Of a DNA stretch of 17,734 nucleotides, positions 1 through 7,389 are shown piece after piece. The translations under genes and the position numbers were made by a program. The stretch lies in the NCBI GenBank assembly GCA_913056285.1, contig CAJXNE010000019.1, forward strand, positions 1 through 17,734, written 5' to 3'. Under the pieces are notes generated by a model that made no database searches, was not told where the DNA came from, and saw only the letters and a program-made list of their open reading frames with translations. Position 1 is the stretch's first letter, and each line of letters starts with the position of its first letter. The DNA comes from an uncultured Zetaproteobacteria bacterium (lineage in GTDB: Bacteria; Pseudomonadota; Zetaproteobacteria; Mariprofundales; Mariprofundaceae).

Positions 1-68
1 AACGGCGCAAGATTGTTGAATTCAACGATGCACTTATCGAAACCCTGTATCCGGGTGATAATGGATAA
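1..68 (+). CDS. C-terminal end of an unrecognised upstream gene (partial)
   Basis: The third plus frame is open from the window edge to a TAA at 66-68 and reads like a real protein end (KIVEFNDALIETLYPGDNG, then stop). Its stop lies 8 nt inside lipB if lipB starts at ATG 61, which is an operon-like overlap. Only about 21 residues are visible, too few to name a family. The stop codon lies at the centre of the 34-bp palindrome at 52-85. It could be a chance open frame, but the acidic/hydrophobic pattern and the tight overlap favour a gene. Confidence 0.5.
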   Translation, partial: RRKIVEFNDALIETLYPGDNG

Positions 69-85
69 TTATCCATTATCACCCG
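52..85. repeat. Perfect 34-bp palindrome over the lipB start codon
   Basis: The left arm CGGGTGATAATGGATAA (52-68) is followed directly by its exact reverse complement (69-85), giving 17-bp arms with no spacer. It covers the upstream gene's stop (66-68), the likely lipB ATG (61) and its GGGTG sequence. It also holds four GATAAT hexamers, two per strand (57-62, 64-69, and reversed at 68-73 and 75-80), which resembles the Fur-box hexamer pattern. It may be an operator, an RNA hairpin hiding the lipB start, or both. Confidence 0.9.
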
Positions 86-684
86 TCAATTACCATTGGA
101 TAGGCAGGCGAGCCTATAAGCCTGTCTGGCAGCAGTTACAACAACACGCTGGCGCCGTAGCCGACGGGCGCGAACATGAAATGATTTTCAGTTGTGAGCA
201 TGAGCCTGTGTATACCACCGGTAAACGCGGCGTGGATAATCGATTGCAAGCTGAGTTGCCTGCTGCTGTGGTGTGCACGGACCGGGGCGGGGAAATGACG
301 TTCCACGGGCCAGGTCAGATTATGCTCTATCCGGTTATCCATTTGCGCCAGCGTAAGCTTGGCGTGAAGCAATATGTACATCTGCTCGAAGAATCCTGCA
401 TTCATATGTTGAAATCATGCGGGGTTGAAGCAAGCAGAAACTGCGGCTTTCCCGGTGTGTGGACAAAGCAGGGCAAGATTGCTGCGCTCGGGGTGCGCGT
501 CAGTCGTGGGGTAGCCTATCACGGCATGGCTTTGAATGTGGATGTCGATCATCGCTGGTTTTCAGCGATCAATCCGTGTGGTTTACAGACAGACGTGGTC
601 AGCCTGTCAGCTTTTGTTGAGCCGTTAGCTTTGCCGGAGTTGGCACAGCGCTGGCAACGCTGCTTTGCCTGCTTACTTTCTTAA
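61..684 (+). CDS. lipB: Octanoyl-[acyl-carrier-protein]:protein octanoyltransferase LipB
   Basis: LipB moves an octanoyl group from acyl carrier protein to the lipoyl domains of 2-oxoacid dehydrogenases and the glycine cleavage H protein, the first step of lipoate synthesis in the cytoplasm. The family motifs are clear: RGGEMTFHGPGQ around residue 75-86, GKIAALGVR with the catalytic Lys at about 139, and INPCGL with the acyl-accepting Cys at about 173 (numbered from ATG 61). From ATG 61 the protein is 207 residues, the usual family length, with the conserved GRRAYKPVW starting near residue 15. In-frame TTG 13 and ATG 28 are possible but add unneeded residues. The chosen start lies inside a perfect palindrome together with the weak GGGTG ribosome-binding sequence, so initiation may be structure-sensitive. 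It converges with the flagellar run. Confidence 0.95.
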   Translation: MDNYPLSPVNYHWIGRRAYKPVWQQLQQHAGAVADGREHEMIFSCEHEPVYTTGKRGVDNRLQAELPAAVVCTDRGGEMTFHGPGQIMLYPVIHLRQRKLGVKQYVHLLEESCIHMLKSCGVEASRNCGFPGVWTKQGKIAALGVRVSRGVAYHGMALNVDVDHRWFSAINPCGLQTDVVSLSAFVEPLALPELAQRWQRCFACLLS

Positions 685-756
685 GCCAACAATCCGATAT
701 TGTCCTTCATCCGAACTTTATCTAATCGTTGGGTCGTTGCAACGCGACTTATGTCG
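685..756. other. Convergent intergenic gap lipB / DUF2802 gene
   Basis: This 72-nt gap lies between two converging genes. It holds a weak hairpin, ACAAT-5 nt-ATTGT (689-703), and a GCGAC-TTAT-GTCGC stem-loop (744-757) followed by a T-rich stretch on the plus strand, which may act as a poor terminator for lipB. Most of its right half is one copy of the 35-bp repeat listed separately. No strong intrinsic terminator with an uninterrupted T-run is present. Confidence 0.5.
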
Positions 757-758
757 CT
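724..758 (+). repeat. 35-bp dispersed repeat, copy 1
   Basis: This sequence starts AATCGTTGGGT and contains AACGCGACTT and GTCGCT. It matches the reverse strand at 14608-14642 at 31 of 35 positions. It contains a GCGAC/GTCGC stem with a 4-nt loop and overlaps the stop codon of the DUF2802-like gene. Both copies lie in or at the edge of a gene gap, as expected for a short mobile or regulatory repeat. Confidence 0.75.
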
Positions 759-1281
759 ATTCTTCTATCGAGCTGGAAGCTGCATTTAGTTTGAGCAGTA
801 ATTTGACCTGAGCCAGTGGCATATCAAGGCGTTCGGCAATGGTTTGAGGGGATTCACCTTCACGCTTCATACGCAAAATCATGGTGGCCTGGGTGCTGTT
901 TTGCGGCGGCAGGTTGTTTGATGCAATCTGGTTTGACGCAATCTGGTTTGACGCAATCTGATTTGACGCAATCTGATTTGACGTTACCTGAGGTTGTTTT
1001 GTGCGCGCTGGTTTTACGGGTGCCGGGCGACGGGCGCTGTGTTGCTCATGTTGGCGTTCCTGCTTTTTCAGTTGCTCGATGGCCTGAGTGGCATCAGCCA
1101 AATGCTGGCTGGCTTCTTCCAATTGGCCAGCTGTATCAATCAGCAACTGTTCAAGTTGTTTCTGACGTTTGCCATTGCGATACCAGCTCAGCCAGAGAAA
1201 GAAGAAAGCGGTAATCAGGCCGATATCAATGAACACATCCAGCCATTGGTTCAAAAACTGGGTAATCGTTGTGCCATCCAT
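757..1281 (-). CDS. DUF2802-like membrane-anchored protein with pentapeptide tandem repeat
   Basis: This 174-residue protein has one N-terminal membrane helix (about 17-33), a basic cytoplasmic edge (RNGKRQK), a charged, probably coiled-coil stretch (about 38-78), a Pro/Lys-rich linker, four SNQIA units (about 100-119) and a C-terminal helix-turn-helix-like segment (ATMILRMKREGESPQTIAER onward, ending LLLKL). That C-terminal pattern resembles DUF2802 proteins, which sit near fliA or che genes in polar flagellates; the match is from memory. It follows fliA with a 3-nt gap and ends the flagellar run, so it is probably co-transcribed. Its function is unknown. The anchor-plus-linker-plus-HTH layout could suit a scaffold or anchor, which is inference. 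Confidence 0.75.
   Translation of the reverse strand: MDGTTITQFLNQWLDVFIDIGLITAFFFLWLSWYRNGKRQKQLEQLLIDTAGQLEEASQHLADATQAIEQLKKQERQHEQHSARRPAPVKPARTKQPQVTSNQIASNQIASNQIASNQIASNNLPPQNSTQATMILRMKREGESPQTIAERLDMPLAQVKLLLKLNAASSSIEE
923..982 (-). repeat. Four 15-bp in-frame tandem repeats
   Basis: The plus-strand unit GCAATCTGRTTTGAC occurs four times head to tail (923, 938, 953, 968), preceded by a partial unit at 916-922. Two units have G and two have A at the ninth base. Being 15 bp, each unit adds SNQIA to the DUF2802-like protein without a frameshift, so copy number could vary between strains. Confidence 0.95.
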
Positions 1282-1284
1282 GCG

Positions 1285-2013
1285 TTATAATCCCATCAGG
1301 GCGCGCAGGCGTATCACCATCTGCGCGTGCAGTTGTGAAACACGTGATTCAGTCAGGCCGAGGATCAGGGCGATTTCCTTCATGGTCAGTTCTTCGTAGT
1401 AATACAAGGTAATCAGGACATTCTCGCGTTTCGGCAATGCAGTAATGGCTTCGGCCAGTTGATGCACAAATTCCTGCATGGTATTCTGTGATTCCGGCGT
1501 CAGCATCGGATCAGCTTCCAGCGTTTCCAGGATGCTGTATGTATCGTCATCGCTGTTGGTTGCCGGCAGGTCGTCAAAATGGATGACTGACATATACCGC
1601 ACCTGATTCAGGCGTTCCCGATACTCACTCAGCGAAATACCAAGATGACTGGCGATTTCTGTTTCCTCGGCCGGTCGTCCGTAAACCTGCTCCAGTTCAA
1701 GGAAGGCCCCCTGCATTTTCTTGGCATTATCTCTGAGACCGCGCGGCATCCAGTCAAATGCTCTGAGATAATCAATCATGGCACCGCGTACACGGTAGGA
1801 TACGAACGTTTTGAATTGCACATCGCGACTATGGTCGAAGCGTTGGGAACCATCCAGCAGACCGAGTACGCCGGCATTGATCAGGTCGTTCAACTCGATG
1901 GAATCCGGCGTGCGTCGCATCAACTGGTCGGCGTGATAGCGCACCAGCGGCAGATATTCCTCCAGCAATTCATCGGGTGAAGGTGAAACTTCATAATTAG
2001 GGACAGCATTCAT
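1285..2013 (-). CDS. fliA: Flagellar sigma factor sigma-28, FliA
   Basis: FliA directs RNA polymerase to late flagellar promoters (flagellin, chemotaxis, motor genes) and is normally held back by the anti-sigma factor FlgM until the hook is finished. The 242-residue protein has sigma region 2 (LVRYHADQL to FKTFVSYRVRGAMIDYLR, about 23-84, with DWMPR after it), region 3 (about 95-140) and region 4 with a helix-turn-helix (EIALILGLTESRVSQLHAQ, about 212-230). Length and layout match FliA of polar flagellates. The ATG overlaps the stop of the small membrane protein gene by 4 nt (ATGA), implying translational coupling. In Pseudomonas-type clusters cheY and cheZ follow fliA; here a DUF2802-like gene and then lipB follow instead. 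Confidence 0.97.
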   Translation of the reverse strand: MNAVPNYEVSPSPDELLEEYLPLVRYHADQLMRRTPDSIELNDLINAGVLGLLDGSQRFDHSRDVQFKTFVSYRVRGAMIDYLRAFDWMPRGLRDNAKKMQGAFLELEQVYGRPAEETEIASHLGISLSEYRERLNQVRYMSVIHFDDLPATNSDDDTYSILETLEADPMLTPESQNTMQEFVHQLAEAITALPKRENVLITLYYYEELTMKEIALILGLTESRVSQLHAQMVIRLRALMGL

Positions 2014-2228
2014 GCGCCGGCATCCGTATGTTCAGTTTGCTGGTTTGTCTTACTCGGTAGCAGCTGGTTTAACCAGGCCAGCAGTACGCCCATCCAACCC
2101 CCTGCCGATGCAAGGATAACAATACGAAACAAGGCATTGGGAATCGAAATGTTCTGAATCAGACAGATGGCAGCTCCAAACAGCAGCCCTGTCAGAATGC
2201 CAGCCATGCCGGCTTGCATCGGTTTCAT
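2010..2228 (-). CDS. Small two-helix membrane protein between flhG and fliA
   Basis: This 72-residue protein is not recognised. It has two hydrophobic helices (about 8-26 and 31-53) joined by a short NISIPNAL turn, glycine-rich helix faces (GILTGLLFG and GGWMG), and a polar C-terminal tail (LPSKTNQQTEHTDAGA). It overlaps flhG by 4 nt at its start and fliA by 4 nt at its stop, both as ATGA, so it is almost certainly a real gene translated with them. No catalytic motif is visible. Its place between the flagellar number regulator and the late sigma factor suggests a role in flagellar control or membrane placement, but this is context only. Confidence 0.85.
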   Translation of the reverse strand: MKPMQAGMAGILTGLLFGAAICLIQNISIPNALFRIVILASAGGWMGVLLAWLNQLLPSKTNQQTEHTDAGA

Positions 2229-3133
2229 TTTGTTGCCTCATGCATGGGTGTTTTGTCTTGATGATCGGAGACTGAATCGGACTCGGTATCGGATTCCAAA
2301 TCGGGTTCCGAATCCAGGCCGGCTGCCAGACTATGCTCCCAGAAAAACTGCAAACCACCGGAGCGGGAAACATTGCGAGGCCTTTGCAGCAGTTTGTCGA
2401 ACAGTTTTTCCAGATGCGGATATACATTGGGATCGGAATCATCGAGCAGGCGTTGATGCTGAATCGCTTTGCGCACAACGGGATGCTGCGGTACATAGCC
2501 AATATAATCGAGGTAGACATCCAGATAACGGTCGGTAACGGAAAGTAATCGTTTGAACGTAATATGCCCGTCGATCTCATCGGTCTGATTGATCAGTATC
2601 ATAAACCTGTGCACATCGCGCTGTCGTGATAATACCTTGATCAGGGCGTAGGCATCGGTCAACGACGTCGGGTCAGGTGTTAGTACCACCAGCGCTGTTT
2701 CAGCTGCCGATGCGAAGTAGAGTACATTTTCACCAATGCCTGCGGCTGTATCAATCAGAATCAAATCATATCGGTGGCCGGCTTCACGCAGGCTATCAAG
2801 AATAGTCTGCTGTTCAGAGACGTTTAAACTGGTTAGTTCATACAAGCCACTGCCACCGGGCAAAACATCAAACCCCTGCGCGCATGGCATAATCAGATCG
2901 TTCAGTGTTGCATCACCGGTTAACAGGTTGCGCATGGTGCCTGAAGCATTCAGGCCGAGCATAATATCAACATTGGCAAGCCCCAGATCAGCATCAATCA
3001 ACAGTACGCGTTGTCCGCTCCTGGCAGCATGAGCCGCCAGATGAACCGATGTGAATGTCTTGCCGACGCCGCCCTTGCCGCTGCTAATGGAAATGACGCG
3101 AGGTTGTGTTTGATCCATGCTCTTATCGCTCAT
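2225..3133 (-). CDS. flhG: MinD-like ATPase FlhG (FleN), flagellar number regulator
   Basis: FlhG/FleN is a ParA/MinD-family ATPase that limits flagellar number, acting against FlhF and on the master regulator of the FleQ/FlrA type. The 302-residue protein shows the deviant Walker A motif (SSGKGGVGKT, about 17-26), a LIDADLGLANVDIMLGL segment (about 45-61) and LIDTAAGIGENVL for Walker B. An amphipathic stretch (LEKLFDKLLQR, about 241-251) may be the membrane-targeting helix. After it comes a long acidic tail rich in Ser, Glu and Asp (about 270-295) that the core family does not need. The start overlaps flhF by 4 nt; an in-frame ATG at residue 6 is an alternative. Confidence 0.96.
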   Translation of the reverse strand: MSDKSMDQTQPRVISISSGKGGVGKTFTSVHLAAHAARSGQRVLLIDADLGLANVDIMLGLNASGTMRNLLTGDATLNDLIMPCAQGFDVLPGGSGLYELTSLNVSEQQTILDSLREAGHRYDLILIDTAAGIGENVLYFASAAETALVVLTPDPTSLTDAYALIKVLSRQRDVHRFMILINQTDEIDGHITFKRLLSVTDRYLDVYLDYIGYVPQHPVVRKAIQHQRLLDDSDPNVYPHLEKLFDKLLQRPRNVSRSGGLQFFWEHSLAAGLDSEPDLESDTESDSVSDHQDKTPMHEATK

Positions 3134-4209
3134 GCCATACTTTCCCTGTGATGTCTGCTAAGCAGCGTAGTCAATCCCTGTGCATTTAACCAACCCATCT
3201 GTTCCGGCACTTCCGGGCCGAAGCTGCAATAACTCATGGGTAGCCCCGAGGCGAATGACCAGTTGATAATTTTGCCGGGCTTTTGCGTTTCATCCAGTCT
3301 GGAAAACGCAATATCCGTCATCTTTGAAATGGCCGGGTGCTTCAACTGTTGCATGCCATCCTCCTCATCCATATTGGCTGGAAGCAACAGAATGCGCCTG
3401 TTGCAGTGTAACGCGTCCCACACATCGCTTTGTCGCTTCAGGTTTGAATCGCGGCGCGGGCTCCAGCCTTCAGTGTCTATAAGCAGGAGTTGTGCCGATT
3501 TTATTCGCATGCGTATCTTATCGGCATCGGCTGCCTTTCTGATCGGATGGAAATCAATGCCCAGCGTTCCGGCATAGGCTTTGAGGATGTCCAGCCCGCC
3601 CATGCGTTCTGTATCGGTGGACAGAAGGGCAATTCGAACGCCTTTCATGCTGTAGTGCGCTGCAAGTTTGGCAATCAGGGTACTTTTTCCACAGCCGGCA
3701 GGGCCGGTGAACAGTAATGTACACGGCTCTTTTTGTGGGTTGATTCGGTTGCCCCACTGAATGCTTTTTTGACCCAGTGGCAATTGCTGTGAAAAATCAG
3801 AAGCCATGTCAAAAGCATGACTGGCCGATACCCCCATCGTTGTCAGATGATCGAATGCTTCCTGCTCATCGGCACTGCCAAGCGCCTGACGAAGGTTGAC
3901 CGACTCCTTGTTGCCGAGCCCTTCAACAATGCGTTCAAGGCGTTCAAGGGTGGCATCAGTGTGATGATGGTGCATTGCATCTGTATCAGGCGTTGCCGCA
4001 GGCTGACTGGTTGTGGAACGATCCGGAGCAGATTGTAGATGATCAGACTCATTGCTGTCATCGAGTGCAGCGTGTACGTGCCATAATTGGTTGCCATCAG
4101 CGCTATCAGTCTGTTGGCGATCCAGAATAAGCGCATCCGGGCCCATTTCCTGGCGTACTTTGGCCAGTGCTTCATGCAAGCGGGGAGCCGTGAATATTTT
4201 AATTCGCAT
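3130..4209 (-). CDS. flhF: SRP-type GTPase FlhF with degenerate nucleotide motifs
   Basis: FlhF is the SRP-family GTPase that marks the pole and places the flagellum. The 359-residue protein has the FlhF N-terminus (MRIKIFTA, EALAKVRQEMGPDALIL), a poorly conserved linker (about 40-85, with four natural His residues), and an NG domain from about 90. The P-loop GPAGCGKST (169-177) is intact. The G3 motif usually reading DTAGR is DTEGW (245-249), and the G4 motif usually reading TKLD is SRLD (303-306), so GTP binding or turnover may be altered. It overlaps flhA by 11 nt and flhG by 4 nt. It is clearly FlhF by order and N-terminus, but on the divergent side. Confidence 0.93.
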   Translation of the reverse strand: MRIKIFTAPRLHEALAKVRQEMGPDALILDRQQTDSADGNQLWHVHAALDDSNESDHLQSAPDRSTTSQPAATPDTDAMHHHHTDATLERLERIVEGLGNKESVNLRQALGSADEQEAFDHLTTMGVSASHAFDMASDFSQQLPLGQKSIQWGNRINPQKEPCTLLFTGPAGCGKSTLIAKLAAHYSMKGVRIALLSTDTERMGGLDILKAYAGTLGIDFHPIRKAADADKIRMRIKSAQLLLIDTEGWSPRRDSNLKRQSDVWDALHCNRRILLLPANMDEEDGMQQLKHPAISKMTDIAFSRLDETQKPGKIINWSFASGLPMSYCSFGPEVPEQMGWLNAQGLTTLLSRHHRESMA

Positions 4210-6283
4210 CGTATAAGCTCACTCTGGCCAGAGACTGGATATTGGTTTGGGGCGGAATTTCCGCAATCGATAACACTACAACGCGGGTCATCACCTTGCG
4301 CAGGGCACTGGATAGCGCGCCGCGTAATTGCGGCGTGGTCAGAAGCACCGGCATATCGACATCAAACTGACTGGAAACTTCATTCATGCGTGTCATAAAA
4401 CGTTGCCATTCCGGCATTTCCAATGGCAGCCCCCAACCCTGTTGTTGCATGATGCGCTCGCTCATGCGTTGTTCCATTTCGCTATCAAGCATAAATACCG
4501 GCAATTCCCCTTGCTGATTCAGATAGCGTTGGGTAATGGTGCGTCCGAGTCGTTCTCTGACTTTTTCGACCAGCTCATTCAGGCTTAACTGTTGTCCGGC
4601 ATGGTCGGAGAGGGCTTCGAGAATCAGCATCAAATCACGGATCGGCACCCATTCGGATAGTAATCGCTGTAATACATTTTGCAGCAGTCCAGGCGTGACC
4701 TGCGAGGGAACAATTTCCTCAACCACCTTGGCATGACGTTGGGAGAATTTATCGAGTAATTCATGCACCTGCGTGCGATCAAGCATGTCGGCGGCCTGAG
4801 CGCGCAACAGTTCGGTAAGGTGAGTGATAATGACGGTAGATGGCTCGACCACGGTATAGCCTGATAATTCAGCCTGTTGGCGTTTGTCTTCGCTAATCCA
4901 TACTGCCGGTAAACCGAAAGCCGGTTCCTGCGTGGCGATGCCTTCAACGGCAGGGCCGGTAATCTGGCTTTCCAGGGCCAGCAGATTGCGCGGCCGGATT
5001 TCACCCTTGCCGACTACGGCGCCGCGAATCATAATCTGATAATCCGATACGCCCAGTTGCAGATTATCCTTGATATGCACCGGCGGCAGTACAAAGCCGA
5101 TTTCCTGAGTGATCTGGCGGCGCACTTTTTTCATGCGTTCCAGCAGATTGCCTTCGCGGCTGTTTTCCACCAGATCAATCAGACCGTAACCGATTTCGAG
5201 ACGAATCGGATCTTCAACCAGTAATTCATCCAGATCGGCATCGGGTGCTGCTTCGGCCGCAGGTGTGACATCTTCAGCAACGGTTTCAAGGGCTTGCTGT
5301 TGCTGGCCAAGATGCAGATACCAGCCGCTGGCACCGAGGCCGAGCGCCAGTATCAGAAATGGAAAAAAGGGCAGGCCGGGTACCATGCTCAGTAATAATA
5401 ACGAGCCGCTGGCCACCCAGTGTACTTTCGGATGCTGGGTGAACTGGGCTTTTAATTCTTCCGGCAGCGCAATATTACCGCTGGCGCGAGTAATGATGAT
5501 ACCGGCGGCGGTGGAGATCACCAATGCGGGTATTTGTGACACCAGACCATCACCGACCGTCAAAAGGCTGAATACCGCCATGGCGTCGTGGGCCGACATG
5601 CCATACTGCATGACGCCGATCACTAAACCGCCAATCAGATTGATCATGGTAATAATCAAACCGGCCACGGCATCGCCGCGCACAAACTTGGAGGCGCCGT
5701 CCATGGCGCCGTAAAATTCCGCTTCGCGGGCGATGTTATCGCGCCGGGTGCGGGCCTCGCGTTCATCAATCAGACCGGCATTCATATCGGCGTCAATGGC
5801 CATCTGTTTGCCCGGCATGGCATCGAGGGTAAAGCGTGCGGCGACTTCGGCGATGCGGGTGGATCCCTTGGTGATAACGATGAAATTGATCAGCACCAGA
5901 ATGAGGAAAATAATCAGACCGACAACGGTGTTGCCTCCTACCACAAACTCCCCAAAGCCTTGAATGACATGGCCTGAGGCCGATGGGCCCTCCTGTCCAT
6001 GCAATAAAATTAAACGCGTCGTAGCCACATTCAGCGACAGGCGGAACAGTGTGGTGAGTAGTAATAGCGACGGGAAAACAGAGAATTCCAGCGGTTTAAG
6101 GACATAAATCGAAGTCAGCAAAATCAGGATACCAATGGTCAGGTTGGCGGCCAGCAGAATATCCATCAGCCATGTTGGCAATGGCACCATCATCACCAGC
6201 AACACGCCAAGCACGGCGATGGCCAGCATGATGTCCGGCTGTTTGCCGAGACGCTGCAATGTCATGGTCGCTGCTGACTGCAT
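4199..6283 (-). CDS. flhA: Flagellar export gate protein FlhA
   Basis: FlhA is the large subunit of the flagellar type III export gate. Its membrane domain uses the proton motive force and its cytoplasmic ring docks substrates and chaperones. The 694-residue protein has about eight membrane helices in the first 310 residues, the family signature around PSLLLLTTLFRLSLNVATTR, and the conserved cytoplasmic loop with AMPGKQMAIDADMNAGLIDE and RREAEFYGAMDGA-like sequence (seen as NIAREAEFYGAMDGASKFVR). The C-terminal domain (about 350-694) includes GYGLIDLV and VPIRDL. Length is usual. The ATG at 6283 has GGAG 11 nt upstream; an in-frame ATG at residue 7 lacks any such site. It follows flhB by 38 nt. 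Confidence 0.98.
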   Translation of the reverse strand: MQSAATMTLQRLGKQPDIMLAIAVLGVLLVMMVPLPTWLMDILLAANLTIGILILLTSIYVLKPLEFSVFPSLLLLTTLFRLSLNVATTRLILLHGQEGPSASGHVIQGFGEFVVGGNTVVGLIIFLILVLINFIVITKGSTRIAEVAARFTLDAMPGKQMAIDADMNAGLIDEREARTRRDNIAREAEFYGAMDGASKFVRGDAVAGLIITMINLIGGLVIGVMQYGMSAHDAMAVFSLLTVGDGLVSQIPALVISTAAGIIITRASGNIALPEELKAQFTQHPKVHWVASGSLLLLSMVPGLPFFPFLILALGLGASGWYLHLGQQQQALETVAEDVTPAAEAAPDADLDELLVEDPIRLEIGYGLIDLVENSREGNLLERMKKVRRQITQEIGFVLPPVHIKDNLQLGVSDYQIMIRGAVVGKGEIRPRNLLALESQITGPAVEGIATQEPAFGLPAVWISEDKRQQAELSGYTVVEPSTVIITHLTELLRAQAADMLDRTQVHELLDKFSQRHAKVVEEIVPSQVTPGLLQNVLQRLLSEWVPIRDLMLILEALSDHAGQQLSLNELVEKVRERLGRTITQRYLNQQGELPVFMLDSEMEQRMSERIMQQQGWGLPLEMPEWQRFMTRMNEVSSQFDVDMPVLLTTPQLRGALSSALRKVMTRVVVLSIAEIPPQTNIQSLARVSLYDAN

Positions 6284-6321
6284 CTGTTATTTCTCTCCTG
6301 TTGTGTTTTTCTTGTTTGCGG

Positions 6322-7389
6322 TCATCGCTGCTTGAGGCGGAATATTTCTGCCAGAATAACGGCGATGGCTTCGAACAACTCTTCGGGGATTTCATCGCCG
6401 ATCTCTACATGCTTAAACAAGGATCTTGCCAAAGGTTTGTTTTCACGTAGCGGGATTCGATTTTCACGCGCGATTTCCCTGATTTTGGCTGCGATATGGC
6501 CTTGCCCCTTGGCCAGTACACGCGGTGCGCCGATGCTGCCCGGCTCATAAGCCAGCGCGATGGCCAGCCGGGTCGGGTTGGTAATCACCACATCGGCCTT
6601 GGGCACATCAGCCATCATGCGATTCTGGGCCTGCTGCATCTGAATTTGGCGGATTTTTGACTTTAATTGCGGGTCACCTTCGCTTTCCTTGTGTTCATCG
6701 CGCTGTTCTTTTTTCGACATACGCATCGATTTCATATGTTCCCATCGTTGATACAGCACATCAGCCAATGCCATAAAGCCAAAAATAATAGCGACCAGAG
6801 TGACAATTTTTATGCTGCCGGATACAGCCAATGTGGCGATATCGGAAGGGTCCTTCAGGGCTGAGTGCAGAATTTGAGGGAATAAACCGGATACAGTGAT
6901 ATAACAAATGACGGATATGATTGTCAGTTTGAGTATGGATTTAATGAGCTCCGCCAGAGATTTGGTCGAGAACAGGCGTTTGAAGCCTTTTAACGGACTG
7001 ATTTTTTCCAGTTTGGGTTGCAGCGTCTCGAATGTGAATACAGGGCCGGAAACCATAAATGTGACCAGCATGCCCAGCAGCAGAATGGGTATGGCAATGG
7101 GCAGAATCACCATGGCCATATCGGCACCGGTGGAGATTAAAAGGTTTTGCATACCTTTGCCGGTGGTTTCCATGGTGGATTTTCCAGACAGGTAATCGCG
7201 CATCACTTGCATCAGGATATCAGCCAGCCAGCCTCCCAGACCGGTAACGGCAATCAGGCTGAGTACCAGAAATGAAATGGCCGTTGATGGCTCCTTGCTG
7301 CTCGGCACCTGGCCTTTTTTGCGAGCGTCTTCAAGCCGTTTATCGGATGCTTCTTCGGTTTGTTGGCTTTTATCCTGATCGTCGGCCAT
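6322..7389 (-). CDS. flhB: Flagellar export switch protein FlhB with NPTR site
   Basis: FlhB changes export specificity from rod/hook to filament proteins after self-cleavage between Asn and Pro of a conserved NPTH sequence. The 355-residue protein begins with the usual soluble segment (DKSQQTEEASDKRLEDARKKGQVPSS), has four membrane helices (about 36-55, 90-115, 150-172, 188-210), a basic linker (about 220-260) and the cytoplasmic domain. The cleavage site reads NPTR at 271-274: Asn and Pro are present but the His is Arg. The remainder of the C-terminal domain (LARSLFKHVEIGDEIPEELF) is normal. A weak CAAGG lies upstream of the ATG. It sits between fliR and flhA as usual. Confidence 0.97.
   Translation of the reverse strand: MADDQDKSQQTEEASDKRLEDARKKGQVPSSKEPSTAISFLVLSLIAVTGLGGWLADILMQVMRDYLSGKSTMETTGKGMQNLLISTGADMAMVILPIAIPILLLGMLVTFMVSGPVFTFETLQPKLEKISPLKGFKRLFSTKSLAELIKSILKLTIISVICYITVSGLFPQILHSALKDPSDIATLAVSGSIKIVTLVAIIFGFMALADVLYQRWEHMKSMRMSKKEQRDEHKESEGDPQLKSKIRQIQMQQAQNRMMADVPKADVVITNPTRLAIALAYEPGSIGAPRVLAKGQGHIAAKIREIARENRIPLRENKPLARSLFKHVEIGDEIPEELFEAIAVILAEIFRLKQR

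Noticed and set aside
816..1214. Plus-strand frame with LTQSG/LTQSD repeats
   Set aside because: It is only the opposite-strand reading of the SNQIA repeat in the DUF2802-like gene, with no ribosome-binding site.
2250..2330. Acidic repetitive tail of FlhG as a tandem repeat or frameshift
   Set aside because: Units are irregular and the frame runs cleanly into the stop overlapping the next gene, so it is a low-complexity tail.
3961..3972. Run of four histidines in FlhF, like an artificial tag
   Set aside because: Only four residues, inside the variable linker of a native gene, with mixed codons and normal context.
5265..5714. 149-residue plus-strand frame inside flhA
   Set aside because: Antisense to a highly conserved gene, with low-complexity composition typical of a shadow frame.
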